The translations under genes were made by a program, and so were the position numbers. DNA of 64,000 nt, from assembly GCA_015075365.1 (NCBI GenBank), contig JABTUN010000004.1:613910-677909 (forward strand). Reading direction: 5' to 3'. The notes under the pieces were generated by a model, which saw only the letters and a program-made list of their open reading frames with translations, did not search any database and was not told where the DNA came from. Source of the DNA: Verrucomicrobiaceae bacterium. Its GTDB lineage: Bacteria; Verrucomicrobiota; Verrucomicrobiia; Verrucomicrobiales; Verrucomicrobiaceae. This document shows positions 25,041 to 34,627 of this stretch, piece after piece. The first letter of the stretch is position 1; the number at the start of each line of letters is the position of its first letter.

Positions 25041-26444
25041 TCACGCCAGAATCCCCGCCACCAGCTCCCCATGCACGTCCGTGAGGCGGTAGTCGCGTCC
25101 TTGGTAGCGGAACGTCAGCCGCTCGTGATCCAGCCCCAGCAAATGCAGCACCGTCGCGTTCAGATCGTGCGTGTGGACTGGGTTTTCGACCACATTGAAG
25201 CCGTAGTCGTCCGTCTTGCCGTAAGTGATGCCCGGTTTGATGCCGCCACCGGCCATCCACATCGTGTAGGCGTCCTTGTGGTGGTCGCGCCCGGCAGAGG
25301 TCTTCGTACCGTCGGCATTGATGCCCTGCCGCAATGGTGTGCGGCCAAATTCGCCACCCCAGATGACCAGCGTCTCGTCCAGCAGCCCGCGCTGCTTCAA
25401 ATCACGCACCAGCGCGGCCATCGGCTGGTCCACATCCTTCGCCTTCGCACGCAGCCGTTGATTCAGACCGCCGTGATGATCCCAGTCGGAGTCAAACAAC
25501 TGCACGATGCGCGTCCCGCGCTCAATGAGCCGCCGCGCCAGCAGGCAGTTGTTCGCAAACGATGCCTTGCCCGGTGCCGCGCCATACATGTCCAGCGTCG
25601 CCTTGCTCTCGCGGGAGATGTCCATCAGCTCCGGCACGCTCGCCTGCATGCGGTAGGCCATCTCGTACTGGCTGATGCGCGTGGCGATCTCGGGATCGCC
25701 CACGGCGGCCAGTTGCTGCTCGTTCAGCGCCTTCACCGCGTCGAGCACTCGGCGGCGGTCGCCGCTGCCATGCCCGGCCGGATTCGTCAAAAACAGCACC
25801 GGTTCCCCGCTCCCGCGAAACTGAATGCCCTGGTGCACACTCGGCAGAAAACCCGTGCTCCACAGCGCCGTGCCCGCGCCGCCCGGCGGCCCGGACAGCA
25901 TCACCACATAGGACGGCAGATCGCGGTTCTCGCTGCCGAGTCCATACGTCACCCACGCGCCCATGCTGGGCCGCCCGCCCTGGCCGAAGCCCGTGTGCAG
26001 GAACATCTGCGCCGGCGCGTGGTTGATCTCGTTCGTGTGCAGCGACTTCACCACGCAGATGTCATCCGCCACGGTGCCCAGATTGGGCAGCAACTCCGAA
26101 AGCTCCAGCCCGCTCTGCCCGTGGCGCTTGAACTGAAACTCCGAGCCCGCCAGCGTCATCTCCCCGCCGATGAAGGCGAAGCGCTTCCCCTTCGTCAGCT
26201 CCTCCGGGCACTTCTGGCCGTCGAGCTTGTTCAGCAGCGGCTTGTGATCGAAAAGATCGAGCTGCGACGGCGCGCCGATCATGTGCAGGTAGATCACGTG
26301 CTTCGCCTTCGGCGCGAAATGCGGTCGCGCAAGGCTCGCCGAGGCCGCCGGCAGGTCATTCGCCAGCAACGACCCCAGCGCCGCGCTCCCAAGCGCGCTC
26401 TGCTTGAAAAAGTCCCGACGGGAGACGTGGAGAAAGTCTGGCAT
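25041..26444 (-). CDS. DUF1501 protein (Tat-exported, sulfatase-like fold)
   Basis: A 467-residue protein with a Tat signal (SRRDFFKQSALG, residues 8-19). The DUF1501 core includes HVIYLHMIGAPSQLDLFDHK, INHAPAQMFLHTG, GRPSMGAWVTYGLGS, DSDWDHHG and VIWGGEFGRTP, with a late AGRDHHKDAYTMWMAGGG. The family shares the alkaline-phosphatase/sulfatase fold and is amplified in planctomycetes and Verrucomicrobia; the reaction is unknown. Unlike the second DUF1501 gene at 34.6 kb, it has no DUF1549/DUF1553 partner next to it. Confidence 0.9.
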   Translation of the reverse strand: MPDFLHVSRRDFFKQSALGSAALGSLLANDLPAASASLARPHFAPKAKHVIYLHMIGAPSQLDLFDHKPLLNKLDGQKCPEELTKGKRFAFIGGEMTLAGSEFQFKRHGQSGLELSELLPNLGTVADDICVVKSLHTNEINHAPAQMFLHTGFGQGGRPSMGAWVTYGLGSENRDLPSYVVMLSGPPGGAGTALWSTGFLPSVHQGIQFRGSGEPVLFLTNPAGHGSGDRRRVLDAVKALNEQQLAAVGDPEIATRISQYEMAYRMQASVPELMDISRESKATLDMYGAAPGKASFANNCLLARRLIERGTRIVQLFDSDWDHHGGLNQRLRAKAKDVDQPMAALVRDLKQRGLLDETLVIWGGEFGRTPLRQGINADGTKTSAGRDHHKDAYTMWMAGGGIKPGITYGKTDDYGFNVVENPVHTHDLNATVLHLLGLDHERLTFRYQGRDYRLTDVHGELVAGILA

Positions 26445-26473
26445 GCGCGGGTAACGATGATCAGCGGTACTAG

Positions 26474-26974
26474 TTATCGCTTCTTGCTCTTGGATTTTGG
26501 CGGAGCCGTGAACATACCCTTCCGCAACTTAGACTCCCCCTCGATTAGCGTGCCAAGCACGAAACTGAGCGGGAAGATTTCCTTCGAAGACAGCTTCAAA
26601 ACATTCTCCAGTTCATCCACGCACTCCTTCTTCAAAAAGTCGATTGCTGGTCCATTCAGATCGATAAGACAACACTGTTGTAGGCCATGAAACAGCGTGC
26701 CGCCTGAATGATCCAACACCTTCTTTGTCGAACACACTGGTGAGACGCTCATGAAACCCGCGAATTGCCGCCCATTTGCAGTGGTGAATGTGGCAGTGAC
26801 CAACTGCGAATACTCATCTGCCGGGACTTGCTTGGCGGAAACCGGGCGAACCCATGTTTCGTCCATGCCTTCATCCCCTTCCTCATCCGAAGCATACTCC
26901 CAGACTGGAAACACCTCGAAATGAGCGTGGGTAAGCTTGTCCACCGGCATTCTGGTTTTCTTGGTCAGTTTCAT
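26474..26974 (-). CDS. Hypothetical acidic protein
   Basis: A 166-residue soluble protein, acidic near the N-terminus (YASDEEGDEGMDE) with a basic tail (PPKSKSKKR). Two adjacent cysteines (LQQCCLIDL) and an FAGFMSVSPVCS segment are the only notable points. I recognise no family. Base composition is clearly more AT-rich than in the flanking genes, which suggests an acquired gene. Confidence 0.65.
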   Translation of the reverse strand: MKLTKKTRMPVDKLTHAHFEVFPVWEYASDEEGDEGMDETWVRPVSAKQVPADEYSQLVTATFTTANGRQFAGFMSVSPVCSTKKVLDHSGGTLFHGLQQCCLIDLNGPAIDFLKKECVDELENVLKLSSKEIFPLSFVLGTLIEGESKLRKGMFTAPPKSKSKKR

Positions 26975-27021
26975 GGCGACACCTGTATATTGAACACACT
27001 GCTGTAAGATTACACAGCATT

Positions 27022-28950
27022 TTAGGCGACCACGCCCTTCGCGATCACCGTGTCCGGCTTTTCGCGGCCCATCTTGATCGTGTATTTGCCCGGCGCATAC
27101 ACGCGCGGTTTGAAGCTCGGGCCTTGAGTGCGCACGGTGTAGAGAATCTCGCCCGTGGCCTCGGCAATGACCTGCACGACGGCATTCGGCACACCTTCGA
27201 AATTCTGCTGCGGCAGATACGCGTGGACCTTGCGGCCGTCGTTGGCGTCTTGCTCAATGGTGATGGGCCAGCCGGGGAATTGGGCTTTGTCGCCATTGGC
27301 GACCTTCGAGAAGCGCGGCCAGCATTCGAAGGTGATCTTGCGCGTCGTTTTGTCGAAGCGGATGAGGCCGTAGCCGTCAGCGCGTTTTTTCTCGTCCTGG
27401 ATGTCTTCGGGATTCGCGTAGGCGAGCATGCTGATCGGGTTGCCGAGGCCGTCTTTGAAGTCGCCGGTCCACGGCAGCGGGCTGTTCGGCACGGGATTTG
27501 GGCCGGGCTTTTCATCGAGCGGATGCCACCAGCGACCGTAGATCGTGTTCACGAGAGCGGGACTCGTGAAACCGTAAGGCGCGTCGCCAAACTCGTCGAT
27601 GCCGTGCTTCACGACGACGGCGAGATGCTGATCGCCGCAAAGATGCGGAGCCCAGGCGCGGCGAATCTCTCGCAGCGCACGATTTCGGCCTGCCTGCGGC
27701 CATCCGTTGCAATCGAGGTCGGCTAGCAAACGCTGATCGCGGCCGCCGTGCATGTGAACGGCTCCGCAGAAGGCCGTGGCGGACAAAACGCACTTCATCA
27801 CCGCGCCGCCGCTGTAATCCTGACCCCACTCGTGGAGGAATTTTTCCTGTCGTTTGCCCAAAAGCTCCAAACCGGGCAAATCGATCGTTTTCGGGGCATA
27901 CGACGGATCGTTGATGTGATCCGGACGCGGCCCCATTTGCGGGATTTTGCCCGCAGGTCCGCTTTTGAACTTCCGGTCTTCCAAAATGGCAAAGTCGATG
28001 CCGCCCACGAGCATGCGCGTGAAATAGACGCCGACATCGCGGTTCACCGGCTTCGGATCGTAGCCGTCCGGCAGGTGCCAGCTCTGCTGACGCTGCACCT
28101 GGTTCACATAAGCCACCGGATAGCGAAAACCGCCGTCCGCATCGCCGCTGATGGTCGATTGCTTGCCGTCCTCGCCCCACAGATTGCCGTGGCCGACGTC
28201 GTGATCATCGGGAATGCACACCGTCGGCCTATCGCGGATGATGTCGCGGAATTGCAGGCCAAACTCGATCCATCCCGCCGTGTGCTCCGTGTGGCGATAC
28301 GTCTGGTCGCCGCCAAAGAACAGCACATCCGGGTCCTGCGCCCGCAGGTTCTCGATGATCTCCGTGCGCGGCCCGATGGTGCGGCTGGAGTTGCAGCTCA
28401 TGTTCGCGATGACGATCTGGTTCTTCTCCACCGGATCGCGACGGATCAGGCCTTCAAACATCGCTTTCTCGCCGTGACGCACACGGTAGGCCACGTTCTT
28501 CGAACCATCCCAGCCCTCGACGCGGAAATGCGCGTCCCAGCCCGGATAATGCACCTCGCCTTTCGCGACTTCCTTCCAGTCGCCGTTCTCTTGTTTTAAT
28601 TCGAGCCGCGCCACACGCTCCTCACCCGGCTTCAGCGGAAAAAGCTGCGCGCTCATCTTCAGCACGCCGTTTTGCTGCGTGTAATAGGCAAAGCACACCA
28701 CCTCATCGCGCGGCACATCCATCGACGGCGGCGGCGTGGCACCACCACCGCCCTTGCCTTTGCCCTTCGCCTTCTTTTTCTCGTTCTGCGCTGCTGCCTG
28801 CACACCTTTCGTCCACCACTCGCCCGTGGTCAGCGATTCGAGATTCGGAAACTCCGTGCCAAACGGCTGCGGATTGTCCGCAGCGCTCGCGGAGCCGCGC
28901 ACAAAGAGAAACGGAGCGATCTTGAGAAGGAGTCGGCGGGTGAAGGTCAT
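27022..28950 (-). CDS. PhoD-like alkaline phosphatase / metallophosphatase
   Basis: A 642-residue exported phosphatase. The N-terminus TRRLLLKIAPFLF is Tat-like. Metal-site motifs of the PhoD family are present: VIANMSCNSS, DVLFFGGDQTYRH and the diagnostic IPDDHDVGHGN. A later CGDQHLAVV provides another His. A low-complexity insert of Lys/Gly/Pro (about residues 55-75) lies near the start. The family cleaves phosphodiesters or monoesters in the periplasm or outside. Calling it PhoD-like is safe; true alkaline phosphatase activity is inferred. Confidence 0.85.
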   Translation of the reverse strand: MTFTRRLLLKIAPFLFVRGSASAADNPQPFGTEFPNLESLTTGEWWTKGVQAAAQNEKKKAKGKGKGGGGATPPPSMDVPRDEVVCFAYYTQQNGVLKMSAQLFPLKPGEERVARLELKQENGDWKEVAKGEVHYPGWDAHFRVEGWDGSKNVAYRVRHGEKAMFEGLIRRDPVEKNQIVIANMSCNSSRTIGPRTEIIENLRAQDPDVLFFGGDQTYRHTEHTAGWIEFGLQFRDIIRDRPTVCIPDDHDVGHGNLWGEDGKQSTISGDADGGFRYPVAYVNQVQRQQSWHLPDGYDPKPVNRDVGVYFTRMLVGGIDFAILEDRKFKSGPAGKIPQMGPRPDHINDPSYAPKTIDLPGLELLGKRQEKFLHEWGQDYSGGAVMKCVLSATAFCGAVHMHGGRDQRLLADLDCNGWPQAGRNRALREIRRAWAPHLCGDQHLAVVVKHGIDEFGDAPYGFTSPALVNTIYGRWWHPLDEKPGPNPVPNSPLPWTGDFKDGLGNPISMLAYANPEDIQDEKKRADGYGLIRFDKTTRKITFECWPRFSKVANGDKAQFPGWPITIEQDANDGRKVHAYLPQQNFEGVPNAVVQVIAEATGEILYTVRTQGPSFKPRVYAPGKYTIKMGREKPDTVIAKGVVA

Positions 28951-29013
28951 GGTGGATCATGTGCAACGACCGGCACGCTTCAAAAATATCAGACTCGAAC
29001 CCAAGCTGGAAAC

Positions 29014-29916
29014 TTACGCATCCAACAACTCTCTGAGCTTGCGAATGCCCAAGATCAGAATGGCTAATCCAGCGACGCTGCCACACACGATTGCAGCCCA
29101 CTTTTTCACCTCCCCGAGCCAGCTCGACCACTCCCACTCCTTTCGCGTGGTTGCCAGCAGGGCTTCGTCCGGGAAACCATACTTCTCAGACAGGCTGAGA
29201 ATGCGCAAGCCGTCATCAATCGAGTAAAAATGGGCCTGCATTACCGCCAAACTGAAAAGGCATTCCGCCACCCAACGGTCCTTCGGTTTCACAAACACCA
29301 TTCTCTCCTCGAGTTGATAAGCCAGGGCGTCGAACACGTCTGAAGCCTTCCGCTCGACTCCGCGGATCGTCAGCAGGGCATCTTTGCTGAGTTGTTCCGG
29401 GACAGCCACCAAGCGGGTCGTGCTTTCTGAAATCACCCCTCTGTCAGCAGCCACTTTCGCTTCGAGAATCAGTTCATGAAGCCATTCGGTGCCCCGATGA
29501 GCCCTGGCATTACGCTTGATGCCTTCCCGTATCCAATTCAGGGCTTTCTCATTCTCTCCTGCCAGCTCAAAAGCCGTGCCGAGATTTGAAGCGGTGCGGT
29601 AGTTACCCGGATCTCTGGCCTCGATCTCTTCCAGTTGGGCTATGGCGGTTGCATATTCCCCCTTCAAAATGACATCGACTGCCATGTCCCACGGATCTGA
29701 GGGCGGACGAAGGCGGTTTCGTTTGTCACTCGGACGGCTGTTCCTGGATGTCTCCAGGTGGTAGTAAAGCAAATGACCTTCCGAAGACAGTCCGTTCAAG
29801 GATTGCTCCTTTGAAGGTGTGTTCAAGCACCCGAGAACCTCCGAGGAGGAGCTGTAATGCCAGACAACAACCAGCAGAATGATCCGGCGAATGATTATCA
29901 TAAGAGCTCGACGCAT
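29014..29916 (-). CDS. Hypothetical TPR-like membrane protein
   Basis: A 300-residue protein with an N-terminal hydrophobic stretch (IIIRRIILLVVVWHY), a TPR-like unit (GEYATAIAQLEEIEARDPGN followed by ASNLGTAFELAGENEKAL, about 90-130) and a C-terminal membrane helix (AAIVCGSVAGLAILILGI, about 270-287). The architecture suggests a membrane-anchored scaffold. It is AT-richer than its neighbours and has no recognisable partner nearby. Confidence 0.65.
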   Translation of the reverse strand: MRRALMIIIRRIILLVVVWHYSSSSEVLGCLNTPSKEQSLNGLSSEGHLLYYHLETSRNSRPSDKRNRLRPPSDPWDMAVDVILKGEYATAIAQLEEIEARDPGNYRTASNLGTAFELAGENEKALNWIREGIKRNARAHRGTEWLHELILEAKVAADRGVISESTTRLVAVPEQLSKDALLTIRGVERKASDVFDALAYQLEERMVFVKPKDRWVAECLFSLAVMQAHFYSIDDGLRILSLSEKYGFPDEALLATTRKEWEWSSWLGEVKKWAAIVCGSVAGLAILILGIRKLRELLDA

Positions 29917-29928
29917 GGCAGGCAGAAC

Positions 29929-30507
29929 TCACTTCACTGGGAAGACATCCTCATAAACGGCACTCAAAGGCATCTCGAAACCGATCGAGGTCAGCTTCAG
30001 CACCGCCTCCGCGCCCTCCAGCACCTCCGGCCGCCACTCCACAGCACGGCGATGCACTGTGACCTTCATCTTGTCCTGCTCGACGAGCACATATTCCTCC
30101 AGCGATGGCAATTGGATGAAGGTAAGAAGCTTCTCCCGCTCATCCGTCCCTCGGGTGCTCTCGGAGATGACTTCCACGATGAGGCGGGGCTTGGTCTTGT
30201 AGTTCTTGTCTTCGTCATCCGGCTCGCACACCACCATCACATCCGGGTAATAGAAAAGCATCACCTGCGCATACACCTTCACCTTCATGTCATGGATGAA
30301 GACCTTGCATGACTTCCCCCGCAGATGGCCCCGGATGGCGGAGAAGATGTTGCCAGAGATGAAGTTGTGATTCTCGCTGGCTCCAGCCATCGCGTAGAGA
30401 TCACCAGCGATGTATTCGTGCCGCACCTCGCTGGCCTCCTCGGCTTTGAGGTAGTCTGAAACGGTCCATTTGGGCGGCTGGAGGTTGAATTTCAGGGCGG
30501 CGGACAT
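29929..30507 (-). CDS. Uma2 family (DUF820) PD-(D/E)XK nuclease-like protein
   Basis: A 192-residue protein with the family pattern: WTVSDYLKAEEASEVRHEYI at the start, GDLYAMAGASENHNFISGNI, YYPDVMVVCEP and PRLIVEVISESTRGTDEREK. The conserved Asp, Glu-x-Ser and Lys give the restriction-endonuclease-like active site. The family is abundant in cyanobacteria and some soil bacteria, and its biological role is not settled. Confidence 0.88.
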   Translation of the reverse strand: MSAALKFNLQPPKWTVSDYLKAEEASEVRHEYIAGDLYAMAGASENHNFISGNIFSAIRGHLRGKSCKVFIHDMKVKVYAQVMLFYYPDVMVVCEPDDEDKNYKTKPRLIVEVISESTRGTDEREKLLTFIQLPSLEEYVLVEQDKMKVTVHRRAVEWRPEVLEGAEAVLKLTSIGFEMPLSAVYEDVFPVK

Positions 30508-30604
30508 GCGGCATGATAACCGGTCGCCCCTTCAGGCGCAAGCCGCCTGAATTTTCCATAGCCGATGCATGCACGGTTCATCTCTCGTCGCGTAAGATGC
30601 TGCG

Positions 30605-33505
30605 ATGCTCTTCCGCCTGCTTTTTCCATTCGCCCTGACCTCGGCCGCGCTTGCGGAGCCGGTGAGTTTCAGTCGCGAGGTGCTGCCGCTGCTTTCGGAC
30701 AACTGTCTCGCTTGCCACGGACAAGACGAAAGCCATCGCAAAGCCGATCTGCGGCTCGATACGCCCGAAGGTGCCCGCGACGTGCTGAAGTCCGGTGATT
30801 TCATCGAACGCATCACCACCGATGATCCCGATGAGGTCATGCCGCCGCCGAAGTCCCACAAACCGAAGCTCAAAGCCGAGCAGGTGGCTCTTTTGAAACG
30901 TTGGATCAGCGAAGGCGCCGCCTGGGGAAAGCACTGGTCCCTCGAAAAACCCATCAAAGCGAAGACCGAAGGCCATCCCGTGGATTTCTTCGTGAAAGCA
31001 CGCCTGGCAAAGGAAGGCCTGAAGATGTCTCCGAAGGCTCCGGAGCACACGCTGAGGCGGAGGCTGGCTTTTGACCTCACGGGACTGCCGCCGTCCGTCG
31101 CGTCGGACAAGTCGGACCTGTCTGACTACATCGACGCGCTCTTGAAATCACCCCACTACGGCGAACGCATGGCCATGTTCTGGCTCGATGCGGCCCGCTA
31201 CTCCGACACGGACGGCTTCCAGTCCGATGCCACGCGCACGAACTGGCCTTGGCGGGATTATGTGGTGGAGTCGTTCAATGCGAACAAGCCGTTCGATCAG
31301 TTCACGCTGGAGCAGTTCGCGGGGGATCTGCTGCCGAATGCCACGCCGGAGCAAAAACTGGCCACGTGCTTTCATCGCAACCACATGACGAACGGCGAGG
31401 GCGGTCGCGACAAGGAGGAAAGCCGCATCGACTACGTCATCGACCGCGTGAATACGATGGGCACCGTGTGGCTCGGACTCACGCTCGGGTGCACGCAGTG
31501 TCACACGCACAAGTTTGATCCCATCTCGCAGCACGACTACTACGCGCTGAACGCTTTCTTCAACAGCATCGACGAAGATGGTGCGGCAGGCACGAATGCG
31601 AAGCCCTACATGCCCTATCAATCGCCGAACGCGAAGCGGGCCGTCGAGGAATCGCAGAAGCTCGTCGAAGCACGAAAGCCCATCGAAGCGAAGGCCAAGG
31701 CGGATGCGGAGAAGCCTTTCGCGACGTGGTTGGAGGAGCAAAAGAAGCGCATCAAGCCAGACCACAACGCCTGGCAGGTCGTTCTCGGCGCGGTGGAGTC
31801 GCAAGAGGGCTCGAAGCTCGCACAAACAAAGGACGGCATCGTCACCGCGAGCGGCCCGAATCCGAAGCAGGATGATTACCGGCTCATTTCCACGATCAAA
31901 CTGCCACGCCTCAACGGATTGAAGCTCGAAGTGTTGCCGCAAGACGGCGTGCTCTCACGCGGCAAGGATGGCGAGTTCATCCTGACCGACATCAAGGTGC
32001 AGGTGCGACGCCAAGGCAGCTCGCAGATCCGCGACATCCTCGTCAAAAGCGCCGTGGCTGACACGAAAGTCGAAGGCAAGGCCCGCGAGTATGGCGACGT
32101 AAAAGGCACGCTCGATGACGATCCGCGCAATGGCTGGACCACGAAGGGTTTTCCCAAGGATCAGCCTCACACCGCGCTTTACGGCCTCGCCGAGCCGCTG
32201 GTGCTCGAAAGCGATGAAGAGCTGATCTTCGAGCTGCGGCATCGTTCGACGAATGGCGACGCGAACATCGCGAAATTCCGCCTTTCCGCCACCGATCAGC
32301 CCGGACCGGCCGTGCGCGAGCTTGGCCCCACGCCGCTCGAAAAGCTCGCGAAGGGTCAAATCGAACGCGAGAAGCTCCTGTCGCAGTTTTTGGAGGATTA
32401 TGAGCCGTATCAGCTCGCGAAGGCGTCCCTGGATCGTGCGAATGCGCAGCTCAAGGAGGTGCAGGCCGCGGCGGGCAAATTGAACGTCATGGTGCTCGCC
32501 GAGCGCAAGGAACCGCGTGAAACGCATGTGCTGCTGCGCGGTGTTTGGGACAAAAAAGGCGATGTGGTGCCGCGCGGCGTGCCTGCGGCCATCGCGCCGT
32601 GGCCGGAAGGGCTCGCGAAGGATCGCATCGGCCTCGCGAAGTGGATCACATCAAAGGATAACCCGCTCACCGCCCGCGTGTTTGTGAATCAGGTGTGGCA
32701 GATGCTCTTCGGCGCCGGCTTGGTCCGCACGCCCGATGATTTCGGTCTCCAAGGCCAGCGCCCGACACATCCTGAACTCCTCGACTGGCTCGCCGTCGAT
32801 TTCATGGACAGCGGGTGGGACGTGAAGCGCCTCATCAAGACCATCGTGACGAGTGAGACGTATCAGCAAAGCTCAGATCGGACCGATCAGACCGATCCGT
32901 CCAATCTTTTGCTCTCACGCGGCCCGCGCTTCCGTCTGCCCGCGTGGATGATTCGTGATGCAGCGCTCGCGTCCTCCGGATTGCTGAATCCCGCGCTCGG
33001 CGGTCCGCCGGTGCGGCCGCATCAGCCGGAAGGCGTGTGGGAGGAGATTTTCATGGGCCGCTTCACCTATGAGCCGAGCCAGGGCGCGGCGCAGTATCGC
33101 CGCACGTTGTATGCCTTCTGGCGTCGCAGCATCGCACCGACCTTCCTCTTTGATAGCGCCCAGCGGCGTGTGTGCGAGGTGGCGATGACGCGCACGAACA
33201 CACCGCTGCAGGCGCTGACCTTGCTCAATGACCAGACCATCATGGAAGCGTCGCAAGCCCTCGCGAAGCGAATGCTGGCCGCGAAAGCCGAAGAACGGCT
33301 CCCGATGCTCTACCAAGCCGTTTTGAGCCGTGAGCCAACCGCGAAGGAGCTTTCGGTGCTCCAACGTGAGCTAGATCGTGCTTCGAAACATTACCGCGAG
33401 CATCCCGAAGACGCCCGCAAACTCAAAACCACACCTGAACTGGCCGCGCACGCACTCGTGGCCACTTTGGTGCTCAATCTCGACGAAGCGATCACCCATG
33501 AATAA
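30605..33505 (+). CDS. PSCyt1-DUF1549-DUF1553 planctomycete-type cytochrome protein
   Basis: A 966-residue exported protein. A short signal peptide is followed by a PSCyt1 haem site (DNCLACHGQDESHRKADLRL, about residues 33-52). DUF1549 follows (LRRRLAFDLTGLPPS, HYGERMAMFWLDAARYSDTD, TLGCTQCHTHKFDPISQHDY). After a mid region with a beta-domain comes DUF1553 (NPLTARVFVNQVWQMLFG, FGLQGQRPTHPELLDWLA, RTNTPLQALTLLND). Two CxxCH motifs are visible, CLACH and CTQCH. In this lineage these proteins are paired with DUF1501 proteins, as here with the gene at 34.6 kb. The reaction is unknown; an electron-transfer step in extracellular catabolism is inferred. Confidence 0.9.
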   Translation: MLFRLLFPFALTSAALAEPVSFSREVLPLLSDNCLACHGQDESHRKADLRLDTPEGARDVLKSGDFIERITTDDPDEVMPPPKSHKPKLKAEQVALLKRWISEGAAWGKHWSLEKPIKAKTEGHPVDFFVKARLAKEGLKMSPKAPEHTLRRRLAFDLTGLPPSVASDKSDLSDYIDALLKSPHYGERMAMFWLDAARYSDTDGFQSDATRTNWPWRDYVVESFNANKPFDQFTLEQFAGDLLPNATPEQKLATCFHRNHMTNGEGGRDKEESRIDYVIDRVNTMGTVWLGLTLGCTQCHTHKFDPISQHDYYALNAFFNSIDEDGAAGTNAKPYMPYQSPNAKRAVEESQKLVEARKPIEAKAKADAEKPFATWLEEQKKRIKPDHNAWQVVLGAVESQEGSKLAQTKDGIVTASGPNPKQDDYRLISTIKLPRLNGLKLEVLPQDGVLSRGKDGEFILTDIKVQVRRQGSSQIRDILVKSAVADTKVEGKAREYGDVKGTLDDDPRNGWTTKGFPKDQPHTALYGLAEPLVLESDEELIFELRHRSTNGDANIAKFRLSATDQPGPAVRELGPTPLEKLAKGQIEREKLLSQFLEDYEPYQLAKASLDRANAQLKEVQAAAGKLNVMVLAERKEPRETHVLLRGVWDKKGDVVPRGVPAAIAPWPEGLAKDRIGLAKWITSKDNPLTARVFVNQVWQMLFGAGLVRTPDDFGLQGQRPTHPELLDWLAVDFMDSGWDVKRLIKTIVTSETYQQSSDRTDQTDPSNLLLSRGPRFRLPAWMIRDAALASSGLLNPALGGPPVRPHQPEGVWEEIFMGRFTYEPSQGAAQYRRTLYAFWRRSIAPTFLFDSAQRRVCEVAMTRTNTPLQALTLLNDQTIMEASQALAKRMLAAKAEERLPMLYQAVLSREPTAKELSVLQRELDRASKHYREHPEDARKLKTTPELAAHALVATLVLNLDEAITHE

Positions 33506-33518
33506 CATCCTAAAGATT

Positions 33519-33574
33519 AGAGGCTAAAAATTGATCTTCTGAAGCCTCTCATTTTTAGCCGTTAATTTTTAGCC
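33519..33574. other. AT-rich inverted repeats between the cytochrome and NHL genes
   Basis: GGCTAAAAAT (33522-33531) pairs with ATTTTTAGCC (33551-33560), and AGAGGCT (33519-33525) with AGCCTCT (33543-33549). A second TTTTTAGCC follows at 33566-33574. The 84-base gap is otherwise empty. It could act as an internal attenuator or a processing site between the two genes. Confidence 0.45.
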
Positions 33575-33589
33575 TTTAAAATCTGAACC

Positions 33590-34627
33590 ATGAAATCCCG
33601 CCGCCAATTCCTCACCACCGCCGTGCTTGCGGCTCCGTTTCTCCAAACGCTCGCAAAAACCGCGCCCGAGTTCCACGGCGCGATCATCGGTCATGGCACG
33701 CATCGTTATCGCGTCGATAAGCTGTGGAGCCAGGCGGACGCGGCGAAGACGCCGGTGAAGGATTGCCATGAGATGGTGCAGGTGCCGGATGGTCGCCTGT
33801 TTCTGCTCACGAATCACAAGCAGAACAACGTGCTCATCTACGACGTGAAGGGCGCGTTGCTCGGCCAGTGGACGCTCGGCATGAATGGCGCGCACGGTTT
33901 AACCTTTCACGATGGTCATCTCTACCTCTGCGACACGACCGGACGCGTCGTGAAGGCCACGCTCGACGGTCAGATCGTGCTCGAACTGCCGAATCCGGTC
34001 AAAGAAGGCATCTACAAGCCGAATGAAGCCTATGCGCCCACCGAAAGCGCCGTCGCGCCGAATGGCGACATCTACGTCGCGGATGGTTATGGCTCGCAGT
34101 ATGTGCTGCGCTTCGACAAGAGCGGCCAATTCATCTCGAAATTCGGCGGGAAGAGCACGCAGCCGGTGAATCCGGGCAAGTTCATGCAAGCGCATGGTGT
34201 CGCCATCGACACGCGCGGCGGCGAGCCGTTGCTCGTCGTCACCGAGCGCATCCGCAATGAGTTCAACTGGTTCAAGCTCGACGGCACCCACGTGCGCGGC
34301 GTGTATCTGCCCGGCGCGTATGTGAGCCGACCGGTCATTCACGGCACGAACTTGTATTCCGGCGTCTGCTTTGGCGCGAAACCGAACGACTACCGCATGT
34401 GGCAGAGCCGCGGCTTTGTGACGATCCTCGATGCCGACGGCAAAGTGATCTCGAATCCCGGCGGTCACGCGCCCGAGTATGAAAACGGCAGCCTCAAGGT
34501 GCTGCTGCAAGACCAGCCGGTCTTCAACAACTGCCACGACGTCTGCGTGGACACGCAGGGCGACCTGTATGTGTGCCAGTGGAACAGCGGAAATGTGTAT
34601 CCTTACAAACTGCATCGCGAATCATGA
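33590..34627 (+). CDS. Tat-exported NHL/6-bladed beta-propeller protein
   Basis: A 345-residue protein with a Tat signal (KSRRQFLTTAVLAAPFL). The body consists of NHL-like blades: GRLFLLTNHKQNNVLIYDVK, HDGHLYLCDTTGRVVKATLD, APNGDIYVADGYGSQYVLRF, GVAIDTRGGEPLLVVTE and TQGDLYVCQWNSGNVY. Such propellers bind ligands or act as peptidyl-hydroxyglycine-lyase-like enzymes. It lies between the DUF1549/1553 gene and the DUF1501 gene and overlaps the latter by four bases, so the three form an operon. Confidence 0.85.
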   Translation: MKSRRQFLTTAVLAAPFLQTLAKTAPEFHGAIIGHGTHRYRVDKLWSQADAAKTPVKDCHEMVQVPDGRLFLLTNHKQNNVLIYDVKGALLGQWTLGMNGAHGLTFHDGHLYLCDTTGRVVKATLDGQIVLELPNPVKEGIYKPNEAYAPTESAVAPNGDIYVADGYGSQYVLRFDKSGQFISKFGGKSTQPVNPGKFMQAHGVAIDTRGGEPLLVVTERIRNEFNWFKLDGTHVRGVYLPGAYVSRPVIHGTNLYSGVCFGAKPNDYRMWQSRGFVTILDADGKVISNPGGHAPEYENGSLKVLLQDQPVFNNCHDVCVDTQGDLYVCQWNSGNVYPYKLHRES

